Assembly: GCA_905221605.1 (NCBI GenBank)
Contig: CAJNDS010001391.1
Location: 72,501 to 136,500, forward strand
Source of the DNA: Symbiodinium natans
Taxonomy: Eukaryota > Sar > Dinophyceae > Suessiales > Symbiodiniaceae
Direction: 5' to 3'
Length of the DNA: 64,000 nucleotides
Below the pieces are notes generated by a model. That model was given only the letters and a program-made list of their open reading frames with translations, searched no databases and was not told the DNA's origin. The position numbers were made by a program, and so were the translations under genes. Shown piece after piece: positions 25,206-36,329 of the stretch; position 1 is the first letter of the stretch; each line of letters opens with the position of its first letter.

Positions 25206-25449
25206 CTCCAGACGACAACTCGACGAAGGCGAGAAGGTGACACTTCGAAGCGAAGTTAACGTGGGCGAAAAACATCTGTGAAACAAACAACTCACGTCTG
25301 GGGGATGGGCCGTACTCGGTGCTTGCAACCTCGGGTGTCTCGCAGATCTTCACAGGCTTACCAGCAAACACATAGAGATTGACTGATGTAGACACGCTGC
25401 GAAAGTGTGTGAAGCAACGAACTCGAACTCAGGTGCCTTCTCATTCGTT

Positions 25450-25740
25450 GAGGTTTCTGCCGGCGTTCCTTATCCGCCGAGGTGCGGAGACGAAGTGCGC
25501 CAGCGCCTCCTTGCCATGGTGATTCGGGTCGTAGTCTCGGCAGCCGGACCTCTGCGGGTGTTGCGCGCAACTCAACCCCAACATTCATGGAACACAAAAA
25601 ACCTTCTCGGAAAGGCTCATGAAAATCATGAAGCATCTCAGCATCTCTCTTTAGCCTTTCATATCTCCCGCATGAGGACTCCACCACCCAGCATCGCAAA
25701 AGCTCCACCACCGCTGCCTCAGCCACGGAAACGAAGGACA
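25450..25740 (-). other. Possible exons upstream of the Pro/Gly-rich gene
   Basis: GCRDYDPNHHGKEALAHFVS (about 25540-25470) reads well on the minus strand and may belong with the exon at 25205. The neighbouring reading YERLKRDAEMLHDF is weaker. Borders unresolved. Confidence 0.33.
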
Positions 25741-25759
25741 CGGGACATCAGGGGTTGAG

Positions 25760-28190
25760 CACGATCACGCGCTCGTACGCAGCTATATGCAGGCAGATAT
25801 GGTGTGCGCACTCAAACAGCCGATACTCCTACTTCGGAGGGCGGGCGGTGCAAGACTGAAACCAACGTAGACGGATTGTGCTCGAACGGTCTCAGACCCA
25901 AGCTGTGGGAGGACACGTGTGGGGCAGAAGAGGCACCGGTGTTGCGCAATGAATGGTGGAACTGTCTCCAAGCCGGAAACGAAGAGCCCCTAAAATATCA
26001 TGGAAGACTGCATGTGTCCAGCCGCAGTCCAGCCGGAGCCGTATACATTGCTCATCCAAAAACTGAGTGCCGCTTGCCACAAGTCCGCAACACTTCGCGC
26101 CCGCGCCCACATCGGCACCACACCGCTCCACCACATCCCTCCACTACACATGTCACTACGTGGTCTACAGGCTGTACTCAGGCAGTACTCAGACCACTGT
26201 CACAACAGAGCGGACTCCGCGGTCTGCGGGGTTCTGCAAGGATCCGAGCCTTTTGCCAGGAAGATGCCGGGAAAATGCAGCGCGCTTGGAAAGTTTTCTA
26301 ACAATCACTCTGTGTCTGAGGCTTAAAAGGCTGACCGCCATTTCGCTGGCCATCCTTGACAATCGTCACGAGCTCCTGCGTTTCATGTCCCCAGCCGAAG
26401 CTTCGAAGATTGCAAACATCTCCAGCCATGGCCTCGCGGGGCTTTTCCTGGATCTGCTGCAGCATTGCCTTCGGGCTTCACTGCTTCACCATTCCCAGCG
26501 TCGCGACTTTGGCTGCACTGGTCTCACACTCAAGTCTTCTTGTCCAAAACCGTGCCTGGTGCTGCATCATCAGCGCATGCTGATACTCCACGATCTGATG
26601 TACATGCAATCTTCATTGAACGCATACATGCGCACACGAATCCAACTGTGCAACAAACAAGAACGCTAAAGGGGCAAGCCCGTCGACCTTCCTACGGGGC
26701 GTGATCGGTGGGAACTGACGGAACCGTGCTCGTGCGCAAGCACTACGCAGAGGGACAGGCACATGAACAACACAATTTCAGTCCCCCAACGTCGCTTCTG
26801 ACCTGCCCTGCAATTGTAATTAAACGACAACTTCGCACGCCGCAATTCCAGAAACATAGCGGCAGCAGCGAAGACATCACATGACACGGAATCAGTAATA
26901 TGGCCAATGCACAAGAACCGTGTCTGAAACCATGTAAACATTACACGAAAATTGGCCAACGCTGCATATTAACTTTCAGCATTCCTCCTATCGGAGTGAT
27001 TTTGCTCTCTCTTGGTTGCGTGACGCAGAATGTTGGGCACCGACACAAACGAAAGGCTCTGTGCTCCTCGATTTTATCTACATCCCGAAGGCTTGCTTTC
27101 CACCACGATTGGGAGGGAAAGCTGAGGGCGATTTTGCACCGAAACAAGACAAACTGTCTTTACACGAATACGAAACATAACGAGAGGAGAATTGTCACTT
27201 AGACAAGTTCAGAAGGGCAGGATGTCTTGCCATCGTCATTCAAGCCGACCCACTACCACACTGCAGAGATCCACACAGCACCAGCGCTTTCTGGGGGATC
27301 CCTGGCACTGCTGAACTGGGTTTGTGGCGGCCAACGCTCAAAGAGGCCGTGCTCAACAGTGGCAAAACTAGCTGGTCTAGGTCTCGAATGTCTCGAATGT
27401 CTCGAAAAGCGGGTCCCGATGATGTCGATGAGGTTTCGAAACCGACCGCGAAACACCCGCTAGCTCGCCGCACTGACGCATCAAGTTCGGAGTTTGGCCA
27501 TCTGGAGGGTAAGAGGGTAAACAGGGTGAGGTCGTCCAAGATGCGGGATGAAGGACTTGCAGTGGCTTGGTGAACATTCCCACTTTCTACGTGGAGCTGA
27601 TCCCGGCTCCACCTCTCGCTCCGCAAGCTTTGCTGGACTGGGTCAGTCGCGGACTACGCAGCGCTTGCAAGTCTTCACGTGGCTGCACGCACACGGATTG
27701 GAAAAAAGGAAGCCTAGATCAGTAGTCGTTGGGATCACGAAGAGATGCTCAGCCAGCGCACACACGTCACCCTCGAAAACGTGTGTTCACGCAATTGGCA
27801 AAAACGGACTTGTGCAGCAGGAAATGCAAGGGTCACCAAAGCAACGTAGCATTTTCCGAACTGTTGCGAGAGAGAGAGGCAGAGAAGGGGAAAGAGAGAG
27901 AGACAGAGCGAGAGAGAGAGAGAGAGAGAGGGCGAGAGGCAGCGGGGGAGGCGCAAGTGGGAGGCACAAGGAGAAGGAGGGAGAGTCCGGCACTAACAAC
28001 AACCGATGCCGGCGCTCGGAAGGCGACGCAGCCCTCTCCCGGCAGGCCTTGGCTTGCTCCTCAGAGAACCAGAGAGGGATTTTTCAATTTGAAGCACATG
28101 CCGTACCACGCGCATCGAGCCGAAGAGGCCAACGTTGTATAGACCTACAGAGACAGAGAGAGAGGGAGAGAAGAGGGCGAGAGGACTAGA
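25760..28190. other. No gene resolved
   Basis: Moderate-GC sequence with a GA microsatellite at 27863-27935. A plus-strand open frame (26067-26669) and a possible minus exon (EQAKACRER, about 28065-28040, with acceptor CTGAG and GC donor) are present, but neither can be linked to a gene. Confidence 0.5.
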
Positions 28191-28219
28191 TATGAAGATA
28201 TGTAGAGCTCTACAGATAC

Positions 28220-29021
28220 TTCGCTCTCATTTGTTTGTGGCTCCTCCTGCTGTTTCTGCATCTTTTCGAAGAACTGCTTCTTCTCGTGGTGCTCCACAAC
28301 CTAGAAAAGTTGCCGAAATCCGTGGGGTGAAATCCGAGCAGATGCAATGCTTCCCCGAAAGGTCTCGAAGCTCGACATGTCAGGTTTCATCTAAGCTTCC
28401 ATGAGAGCGCGCAAGAAGTGAGCAACCTTCTGTCTCGCTTCTTTGAAGCTTGGCAAGATCTCCTCCTTCTCGTCAAGACCTTTGGATCTGGGCTCTTGAG
28501 GAGAATTCGGATCGGCAGCCATGTTGAAATATTCAGGAACTGCCAGCACCAGGGGGCAACTCGACATCTCCGAGAGTCCGGCCAAGACGGATCGCCTCAC
28601 CCTTGGCGAAGGCAACCTGTCAGAACAGAGTGTCGATAAACATTTTGAAGTAGACTGGGGACTTTCCGGCTTCTGTTTTGACGCGCCCGAGCGCCTGCAT
28701 TGGCCCCAGGTCTGCCTGCTCCGGGATCAGCACCTGGTGTGCAAACTGTGCAAACCATCGGCGCATCCTTGCGCAATGTTGCGCCTTCTGACTGTCCACA
28801 CAACAGAACAAGAAACAAAAAAAGGACACGGATGGGGAGCAATGAACAGGAATACCATGAACGTAACAGTGGAACGAAGAGCTATGCAGCCACACGCACA
28901 CGCTCGTGCAGACACCCGCAAGATCCCGCAAGAACCCCTCGGAGAGCCGCAGCCGCTCCGCACCAAAATGGGCACCCGCTGCTCGTGAAGCTCCGAGATG
29001 GCTTCCTCGGCGGCGTCGATC
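28220..29021 (-). CDS. Unrecognised protein; phase-consistent exon series with a 16-nt micro-exon
   Basis: Five exons join without frame error. 29021-28964 reads IDAAEEAISELHEQRVPIL, 28733-28683 VLIPEQADLGPMQALGR, 28616-28601 VAFAK, 28539-28400 PEYFNMAADPNSPQEP then KEARQKVAHFLRALM, and 28300-28220 VVEHHEKKQFFEKMQKQQEE. Donors are GT, GT, GT (GTGAGG), GA and GT. The third exon is only 16 nt. The N-terminal half looks like a folded alpha/beta segment and the C-terminal half a charged helix. An upstream reading at about 29200-29050 (LHKVSSTAKHKKQFKDGEGF) probably belongs too. I do not recognise the family. The last exon ends in a donor, so the gene continues left. Confidence 0.62.
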
Positions 29022-29524
29022 CTGGAATTCACAAGAAGATAGAGCCTCCCCAAACAACCGGAGGAAAGAGATCTTCCCGAAAACCCTCTCCGTCTTTGAA
29101 TTGCTTCTTGTGTTTGGCTGTCGAGGATACTTTGTGCAGCAGCTTCTCCGAACCGCCACCCCCAGACAACTTTGTGTAACCCCTTCTAGAAGCCATCTGG
29201 CCATTTCTCAAAATGCCGCTCATCCAAGATGTATCGCGGAATGCGCGTAGTTTGGGGGCCGCCTCATGTCCAAGAGCGAAGTGCATACTCACATCTAAAC
29301 TCACGTTGACATACTGTAGCAAATGAGCACTTCAAACCAGTCCAGTCATTATAGTGTGGGAGTCTTTCTGTATTCTATAGGTTCTTACGTTCAGTTTCAA
29401 GAGTCGCACAGCTTGCGAGTTGATGTCAAACCATCCCCTGCAGGCCAACATGTTTTTAGATCCGCCGGGGCTTGCCGTGGGAGTCTAGGTAGCACGAAGC
29501 ATGGAATGGGGTGGAGGTTGAAGA

Positions 29525-29648
29525 GCCGGTTTCCGGAGCCGGGAAGACCATTCCTTGATCTGTAGTACAACTCAAGCACTGGGATCGCCGGTTTTCCAAG
29601 CCGGGAAGACAAGTCGTTTTTTGTAGGACGAGTCAAGTACTGCCGACA
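29525..29648. repeat. Diverged 62-bp tandem duplication
   Basis: Two units begin at 29525 and 29587. Both contain GCCGGTTT, then CCGGGAAGAC, then GTAG and CTCAAG/GTCAAG followed by ACTG. They differ by many substitutions. The unit contains short CCGG palindromes. Non-coding as far as I can see; lies just downstream of the RRM gene exons. Confidence 0.6.
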
Positions 29649-29864
29649 CTGCTTGGACTGATAGCTAGCGCGTGGCTTGCGGTATACTAGCGCCAACATT
29701 GACATGGGCATTGAAGGAGCTGCAGTTGGGGGCGCCGCCTCAGAACGAAGACGTCAGATCGTGGTTCGTGTCTTCTTCCATGAAAAATATCAAGCTTGTA
29801 AGGCTTCTTGAGCGCTCACCATTTGGGATCTCCCCTCCCACGTCACAATCGCAACTCCAAGCCA

Positions 29865-30485
29865 TGCGCAAGGCCCGGACTGGGCCATCCGGACGAAGGC
29901 ACAGCCCACGCCACTGGCAGCCTGAAAAGTCGAAGCCGAGAATATGTCACAATTTGTCCGTAATGGTTCTGCCAAGTGAACACTGCAAGACGTTCGGCTC
30001 AGGTGTTTTTGTGGTTTGCGCGACAGGCTCCACCTGGGAGGCGATGATGAAGACCTCGAGGACTTCTCCGAACTCATGGAAGCACTCCTCGAGCTGGGTC
30101 CTCATCACGAACTTCGCGACTCTCCCTCTTGTCTCGTGATAAGCAAGTGCAAGAAACTGTGAGATGAGGCGCGTCAAGTGCACCCAAATCTGGTTTGAAC
30201 CACGAAGCCGAATGCGGACACCAAACGCTTCGGTCGTCTCGCCAAGACGCGCGATGCAAGACGTACAAAAAGCAAAAACGCGTAAAGGATGCAAGGATCG
30301 ACGTTGCGAACACAACTGGTTGCTCCAAAGGAGCTCCCAGGACAGGGCACGCAGAGTAAAGACATGATGACACGCGAAAAAAAACCACAACCGTTGGCCC
30401 AGACCTGCACGATATCCCTGCAGTGTCAGCGCATGTGTTGACACGCGCGGACAAGTTGAGGCTCCAACAACGAGGCCGACAGACA

Positions 30486-30531
<46 letters not shown>

Positions 30532-30713
30532 CACACACACACAAACGCACGCGGGAACCCATTCGGCCCAGACATACGTTCGTGCTGCCTTGCTGATGTT
30601 TGTTTCTAATCAATTTCTGGACTGGGTATGCCTCACAGTGACTCATGCAGACTCGGCCGAGGCACTTGTTGACCTCCCTTGGGAGCCGACCGACGAAGAG
30701 CTTCACGCCGCCC
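29865..30713 (-). CDS. RRM RNA-binding protein
   Basis: Binds single-stranded RNA through an RNA-recognition motif. Three exons join in perfect phase. 30713-30667 (GGVKLFVGRLPREVN) holds RNP2. 30100-30034 (TQLEECFHEFGEVLEVFII) holds helix 1 and strand 2. 29921-about 29865 (ASGVGCAFVRMAQSG) holds RNP1. The spacing is that of a canonical RRM, closest in style to CELF/Bruno proteins (inference). Splice donors at 30667 and 30034 are GT. The intron at 30666-30101 carries a CA repeat. An RS-rich stretch at 31137-30965 lies directly upstream and is probably part of the same gene. The C-terminal part of the RRM and the stop codon were not found. Confidence 0.85.
30487..30545. repeat. (CA)n microsatellite
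   Basis: ACAC dinucleotide run interrupted by AAACG, inside the first RRM intron. Confidence 0.93.
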
Positions 30714-30964
30714 TGACAGCGTGACAGGGCAATCGCAACCCAATTGCAACAGGCATGCTGAGTAAGCATGCTGCATGCTGAAGCACGTGGATCAGTGATC
30801 TGATCGGCACACCTTCTCGCGCTCGATCCATGGTCTGCGATCGTTTGGGTTGGACTTGGACCTGTGCAGGGCTGCGCCTCAATTGAAACTGAAACCAGAC
30901 TAACCAGAGAACTCCGGAATAGGTTGCATCAAGAAGGTCGAGGAGTGTTGATCACTTCGCGTCT

Positions 30965-31137
30965 CTCTTTAATCCCAGGCCCACTGGATCCGGCCGAAGC
31001 CTGGACCGCGATCGGCGCCGGGACTGGCTGCGTCGGTCGTGCCGGTCGTGCCGGGGGGTCCCCGAGCGGCCGGAGCGGCTGCGCCGCCGCCGCCGTCGCC
31101 GTCGGGGGTGTGGGCTCGCGGACCTTATAACAGTTAG
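30965..31137 (-). CDS. RS-rich (Arg/Ser) exon, likely N-terminus of the RRM gene
   Basis: The minus frame after the acceptor TTATAAG at about 31138 reads RSASPHPRRRRRRRRSRSGR, then HDRHDRRSQSRRRSRSRLRP. Arg-Ser dipeptides of this kind define RS domains of splicing regulators. It lies about 250 nt upstream of the RRM exon at 30713 on the same strand. One or more linking exons are missing, so joining the two is inference. A short Lys/Glu exon (GKKAETPEVSP, about 31215-31180) may precede it. Confidence 0.6.
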
Positions 31138-31239
31138 GAGGGTAGAGGAGCTCAGACATACACTCACATGGGTGAAACTTCGGGTGTTTCGGCCTTCTTC
31201 CCCTGGCCTGTTCTTTTGCGGAAACAAAAAAGAACAAAG

Positions 31240-32200
31240 TTCGACTGCTTGGTCCTGGTGTCAGTGGCCAAGGTCGGGTAAGTTGGCCTGGCCTGCCGGT
31301 TGCTACCATTTGCAACCTGCGCCCCTGCGCTGCTTTGTTTGTGGTGAAAGCCTTTTTGCAATCCCCAACTTCCTGTGCTGCGCAGTTGTCGCCTTCGCGT
31401 GGTGGTGTTGGGACTCTGCTATCCCCGCTTCGAGGCCCTGTTTCTGAGGGCGGCACAGAACCAGCTTACCACTACGTGTGAGGGTGGCGCACAACCACCT
31501 AATGAAATGCATGGAGACTTCACCATGCTGTCAATAGTCAATAGAGCACTGCAAAACGGGTTGGCTTTCTACCTTTCCCCCTCAAAAGGCTATGCAATGC
31601 TCCGCAGCTCTACTTGAGTTTCTGTTTCCAGCTACCCGGAGAAACTACCCTGCTTGCTCGCTCGCTCTCTCTCTCTTCTTCTTCTTCGTCTTCTTCTTCT
31701 GTCTTCTTCTTCTGCTGGGCATTGGGGAAGCCCCTCCGCGCACTGGGCACGCCCGAGGCTGAGTTAGGTGCGTGTGAACGGAAGCGACAGGCTGTGTATC
31801 AGTTGGGCTCGCATCTTTTGCCCCGCCATGTTGGCAGGGAGCCCCCGCTAGGTCGTGCCCGACTCGTGAGACGCCGTGTCGGTTTCCCCCTGAGCAACGA
31901 AGTGCTTGTGGACAAAAACTCTACAGTCACCTTTCTCTCTCACCTCTCTCTCTCTCTCTCTCACATTGTGGATTGTGTTACGAGACATCCGCCACTTGCA
32001 GCAACCGGCAACAGCTGACCCTACAGAGGCCACTCTTGGGCGCGCGGCCAGCCTCTGCTTCGCATTGCCTCGGAAGGACTTGGGACCCCAAAGCAATTCA
32101 TGACCCAAGGAAGCACTTTGTGACCCTTTTTTTGAACCCACGCTATGCAACTGCCTGAGACGGGAATGCGACTTCGCTATCGCTCCACGACAGCACCAGA
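31240..32200. other. No gene resolved
   Basis: Contains CTT/TCTTCT microsatellites (31660-31715), a short CT run (31945-31963) and some open minus-strand frames (for example VHKHFVAQGETDTASHESG, about 31915-31855) without usable splice signals. Confidence 0.5.
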
Positions 32201-32214
32201 TCACATGAGCAAGT

Positions 32215-32968
32215 TCACAACGCCCTATCAGCGACAGCTCTCATCGTCTCGTCAGGAGCAGCCGAAAACGAGACCAACACGCCCAGCTCATGAAGAGACC
32301 CTTGAACACGAGAAACATCTGCCAGGATTGTGTCCAGGGTCTTCTGCGACACTGAGACATCATACAGCTTACACTGCGACTGGTTCAGGATGTTGACCTA
32401 AAGCAGTGCAGTTTGCAGCCTATCGAACTCCACGCGCATGTTGAAGTGCTCAGGAGACCAAACACACGACCAACAACTCACGAGCGTGGACTCTCCCCGT
32501 CTTTTGGCCTCCCCTTCAAACCGGTTGGGTCCTGAGTTCGCGTAATCTGGCTTTTTGACCTGCTTAAGGATGCGTTCTGCATACTTGTGCTTTCTACGAA
32601 ATTCGCATGATGGCGCGCGAAGACTTCGAAGATGATGGAGAGAAAACAGGTGAAGAGAGCAGACACGAACATCACATTCTGAATGCTCGAAACCCATCCG
32701 AGGCCCAAGCGCCTCGCTCCAAAAGCGCAGCTCTGCTCCACAATTCCGCCCCAAGGACGGACGACGAGCTTGGGCAGAAAGGTTTCCGCAGAGGTCTTCA
32801 ACTCAAACTCAGCGAAATGAAACTCGCGATTCTTTCAATTGATCACAGCACACTGATACACACAAACACACACACACACACACAACTCTCTTCCATGTTT
32901 TACGCAGCTGAAACATATCTCCGCAGCCTCGTAAAGTTCATGGAGTCTATGACCCCCGACCAAGGAAT
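32215..32968 (-). CDS. Unrecognised protein, C-terminal four exons
   Basis: The exons agree in phase throughout. 32968-32904 reads LVGGHRLHELYEAAEICFSC. Exon 32807-about 32695 reads ELKTSAETFLPKLVVRPWGG. 32593-32482 reads KYAERILKQVKKPDYANSGP then FEGEAKRRGESTL. 32397-32215 reads KLYDVSVSQKTLDTILADVS then LHELGVLVSFSAAPDETMRA and stops at TGA 32217-32215. Donors are GT at 32904 and 32482 (GTGAGT); the second exon probably ends at GT near 32697. I recognise no family. The second exon's frame continues into a hydrophobic stretch (SALFTCFLSIIFEVFA, about 32680-32620) that would be a membrane segment if retained, but splicing probably removes it. The 5' end is not found. Confidence 0.6.
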
Positions 32969-33219
32969 CTGCCCAAATTTGCCTTTTTGAGACGTGTCGG
33001 GGCCGGGCACTACCACTGCAGTCAGGGGCTCCCGGTAGGTGGACTTGAGAGCTTATGAAAGATGCACATAGAGATATACATAATTTTCTGTATATCTTGT
33101 CTTGACATATATATATGCGACAACATATATATATATATATGTGTGTGTTGCATGTATTGCTTGCCCACTCAACAAGCAAGCAATCACGCACATCCCAACC
33201 TGGGCATCCTGACTTAGAC

Positions 33220-33450
33220 ACGCTGGAGCCTTCCTATCCTACAGGACGCCAGAATGCGGAGCAGGAGCAGCGAGAACAGAAGAGAAGCCTTATGCGGCCC
33301 ACGCTCCGCCTTTTTGCGCCAGGGGCCTCTGTGACGCCTCCGTGGGCTCTTCTCGGGCTGCAACAGCGCACGGCCGGCGCGTGCGCGTATGGCTGCCAAT
33401 GGCCTGTCGGGTTGCAGGGTCTCTTCTTGGCACCTCACCGGCTCGGCCAT
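33220..33450 (-). other. Candidate basic exon
   Basis: Minus frame QPEKSPRRRHRGPWRKKAER (about 33370-33300) is strongly basic and sits upstream of the gene ending at 32215. It could be its N-terminal part. No firm splice borders. Confidence 0.33.
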
Positions 33451-33948
33451 TTAAATCCATTTAATGGCTTAGCTTAGTCACTGATAGTCTCAGGACTGGA
33501 ACGCATGACTCCAAGGAAATCCTCTGCGCAGAGACAGCACTCGGCAAGTGCTTAGGTGGGAAATTGGACTACGCATCCTTGAGACGTCAAATTTCTCTAG
33601 CCGCGAGACCGCATCTTGCGAGTTGAGTTGTCCTCATTCGGCCCATGTAGCCCCACGCGGTAGCCGATAGCACACTCTCCGACTTAGTGGTAGCGTGCTC
33701 GTTGGCCCTATTTTTTCTTATGGTTTTCGGTTGCCTTGAGTGATTCGGTGCCAGAAAATTGACAAGGTCCCACAGGGAACGATGAAAAAGGCCTTTCTTG
33801 TGACCTTCAATCCTCAGAGGCCTTAGGTGCTGCTAGGCCCTGCCAGGCCCTGCTAGGCACGGACAGCACCCCGAGCACAACAGAGTCAACAGAGCAGCAG
33901 ATTCGCTCTACGCTTCACATCGTGTCGGCGAGGACCACGACAACTCAC

Positions 33949-34412
33949 GCTGTGACGGGCTGCGAGGAACCATCGGTGAAGGCGTGCGGTTTCCCACTAA
34001 ACTCCCGGACTGAGGAAAGACGAACGGCATCCTGACCTGGATCGTATCTCGCGCACACACACACACACACTCCTCTCGTGCAGCTACACACACACACTGA
34101 TGGCTATTGGTCGCATTCTGCCATGAGCCTCTGGTGTCACTGCAGCGGGAGCGGCTGGAAGATGCAGGTCTCGCAGCGCAGGGAGAGAGAGAAGAAAGGC
34201 ACGCAAGCGAGCAAGCACAGGAGCACGCCAATTCCAATTGCAATTGAGAGATTGTGTGGTTGTGCAAAATCTGGGTGGGGAGGGGGGGGGGGGGGGGGGC
34301 AAAAGAAGCAAGGCCTGCGGGAACCAGCCCGAAGCCTCCACGGTATTGCCGGGCCTCAGAGCGCCGGCCGAACTGTTGCAGAGGGTGTCTCTCTCTCTCT
34401 CTCTCTGTCTCA

Positions 34413-34443
<31 letters not shown>

Positions 34444-34915
34444 TATCTTTTTTTTGCCTTGAAGAACGACTCTCGGATCCTCCCCTCTCTCGGACGTCTC
34501 CCGTTGTTTGGGCTTCTGGCCCAACGCGGTTTCCGTAGCTCCAGCCGTTGCCGAAGCTCTGCACGGTCACCAAGTCCCCCGGCTTCAAGGCCAAAGCTTG
34601 GACCTCCGGAGTCAAAGATAATGCCGAATTTAAGTGAGAAATAGTGAAAGATGGCTTTCATGAGAAGAGAACCGGAAGAACTCATCCCGGAAGCCCCCTG
34701 CTTGTGGACATTCAGACACTACACCTCACAATGCTTCGGGTCACGATTTGACTCTTGTCGTGGGTCGGGTAAGTCGAGACATTCGAGACTCCAGACACGC
34801 AGCATTTGCAAGAGAAGCTCAAGACTTAGAGCAACGGGTGGAGAGACCCTTCTGGAAGTCCTCGCCCCCGTCGCCCCCTGCCTCCGCATGGTGCGAGGGG
34901 TCGTAGGGGCTGTAC
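33949..34915 (-). CDS. SH3-domain protein, partial
   Basis: Exon 34603-34526 reads LALKPGDLVTVQSFGNGWSY and ends at a GT donor. The next exon, 34354-34315, starts in the same phase and reads ARQYRGGFGLVPA. Together these give the SH3 pattern: an acidic-loop strand, then GW, then G-G-F-G-L-V-P-A. SH3 domains bind proline-rich peptides. Upstream exon 34915-34848 reads YSPYDPSHHAEAGGDGGEDF. Downstream exon 34009-33949 reads REFSGKPHAFTDGSSQPVT, has a GTGAGT donor, and its phase fits the SH3 exon directly. GC donor at 34314. The N-terminal SH3 ALYDY-type strand was not found. Partner unknown. Confidence 0.62.
34279..34440. repeat. Poly-G run and (CT)n microsatellite
   Basis: A G run at 34279-34299 and a CT run at 34387-34440. 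They lie on either side of the second SH3 exon, in its flanking introns. Confidence 0.9.
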
Positions 34916-34984
34916 CTCAGGAGCTGTGGGTGCAATCAACCCCGGATCTCTCACCCAAACTCTCTCCCAAGAGGTTCTGAGCAT

Positions 34985-35836
34985 CTCGTAAATCTCGTTC
35001 CCCCTTTTTCAAGGTTAATTTCCATCTCCGACTTTCCTCCGAGTGGCACTCGGAAGTAGGCCTCCCTCAGCACACAGCGCGGGACCCAGCCAGCATCTGA
35101 CTGCATCGACCAGTCCTCGACTCATGATCCGGGCTCTTGCGCAGGAGTCAACACAGGAACTTGCTCGTCTGCCTCTAGAAGATGCCCCGCTACAGCGATC
35201 ACCGCTCGACATCGCAGAACCATGGGCGACCTTTAAAACGCATCGGCTGATCATTGCTCTTCCTCCGCCTTGCGCTGGACCATCCCAAACCCTTAACTGG
35301 GCCCTAACAGTGTTCTAACCGACGGATTCTGCGAGACCCTTGCAGAACACCAGCACAAGCTGGTGACTCGCTATAACCCAGGCATACCCAGGCCCTCCAA
35401 AGTCTCCTTGAAGACTTGCCCGAGCGCCCAGTCACTGTTGGGGTCCTCACGAGCACAAAGCTACATCAAAACATTCTCAGCTGCTGAACCTGGCAGGCAC
35501 TGAAAGAACCGAAGCCACTTTCCAAGCATCTGCCGACTGCCAAATAACGAACGGGGGAACATTCAAAAAGCAAGTACTCACCGAACACGAGGAACAACTC
35601 ACCAGTCGCTCTATCCGGCTCATTCTACGCAGCAGCTCATTCTACAGTTTATGTGGCCGCGCAGGCTTTGCCTTGGTACACCCATGAAACAAGAAGCAGC
35701 CGTCCAGAACTTCCCTGAGCCCGCTTTTGTCTGTTGGTTCTGTGTCGCTTTTTGTGTGTCTGTCGCTGAGGTCTATCTGGGTCCCGTTACGTAACATTCA
35801 TTCACAAAATTTGTACATGTTTGTACACACAACACA

Positions 35837-35870
<34 letters not shown>

Positions 35871-36300
35871 CATACATACATATAACCAACATACATGCTG
35901 ACCGCCCCCTCCCCCAGCCGTTGTCTTGCTTCTGCAATGTCGGACAGAGAAGATTTTCGTGTACATTTTAGCATATGACTTGAAGGTCCAATGATGTAGG
36001 GTTTGTTACCCCAGAGTCTTCTCCATGAATCTATGTCGAATCTCCGATACTGATGTTCTTTAGTTTAGGTTTCAGTAGGTCAATGGTGCCGTTTGTGGTC
36101 AGATAATGCTTTCTCGAAACATGCAAGTGCGTTTACCTAGCTTTGCACATATTCATGAAAATATTCATTGCGTGTTCATTATCATTGCTAGAACACTGAC
36201 TAGATAGCTCAGTATTCAAGCCCCTGCTTCTGAGGGCGGCGCGGGAACAAGACCACAAACAAAGGGTGCAGACACTACAACATGATGCTCGGGATCAGGT
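34985..36300. other. No gene recognised
   Basis: AT-rich sequence with a CA microsatellite at 35829-35857. No supportable exon on either strand; the region looks intergenic. Confidence 0.6.
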
Positions 36301-36329
36301 GTTGACATTGTCTTCCGACCGGCAGAAGA

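Noticed and set aside
26067..26669. 200-codon plus-strand ORF
   Set aside because: No recognisable motif, no codon or composition signal, opposite strand to the cluster. About one ORF of this length is expected by chance in a window of this size.
32620..32680. Membrane-spanning exon
   Set aside because: The hydrophobic frame lies between exons that join in perfect phase without it, so it is most simply intron sequence; noted as a possible retained intron only.
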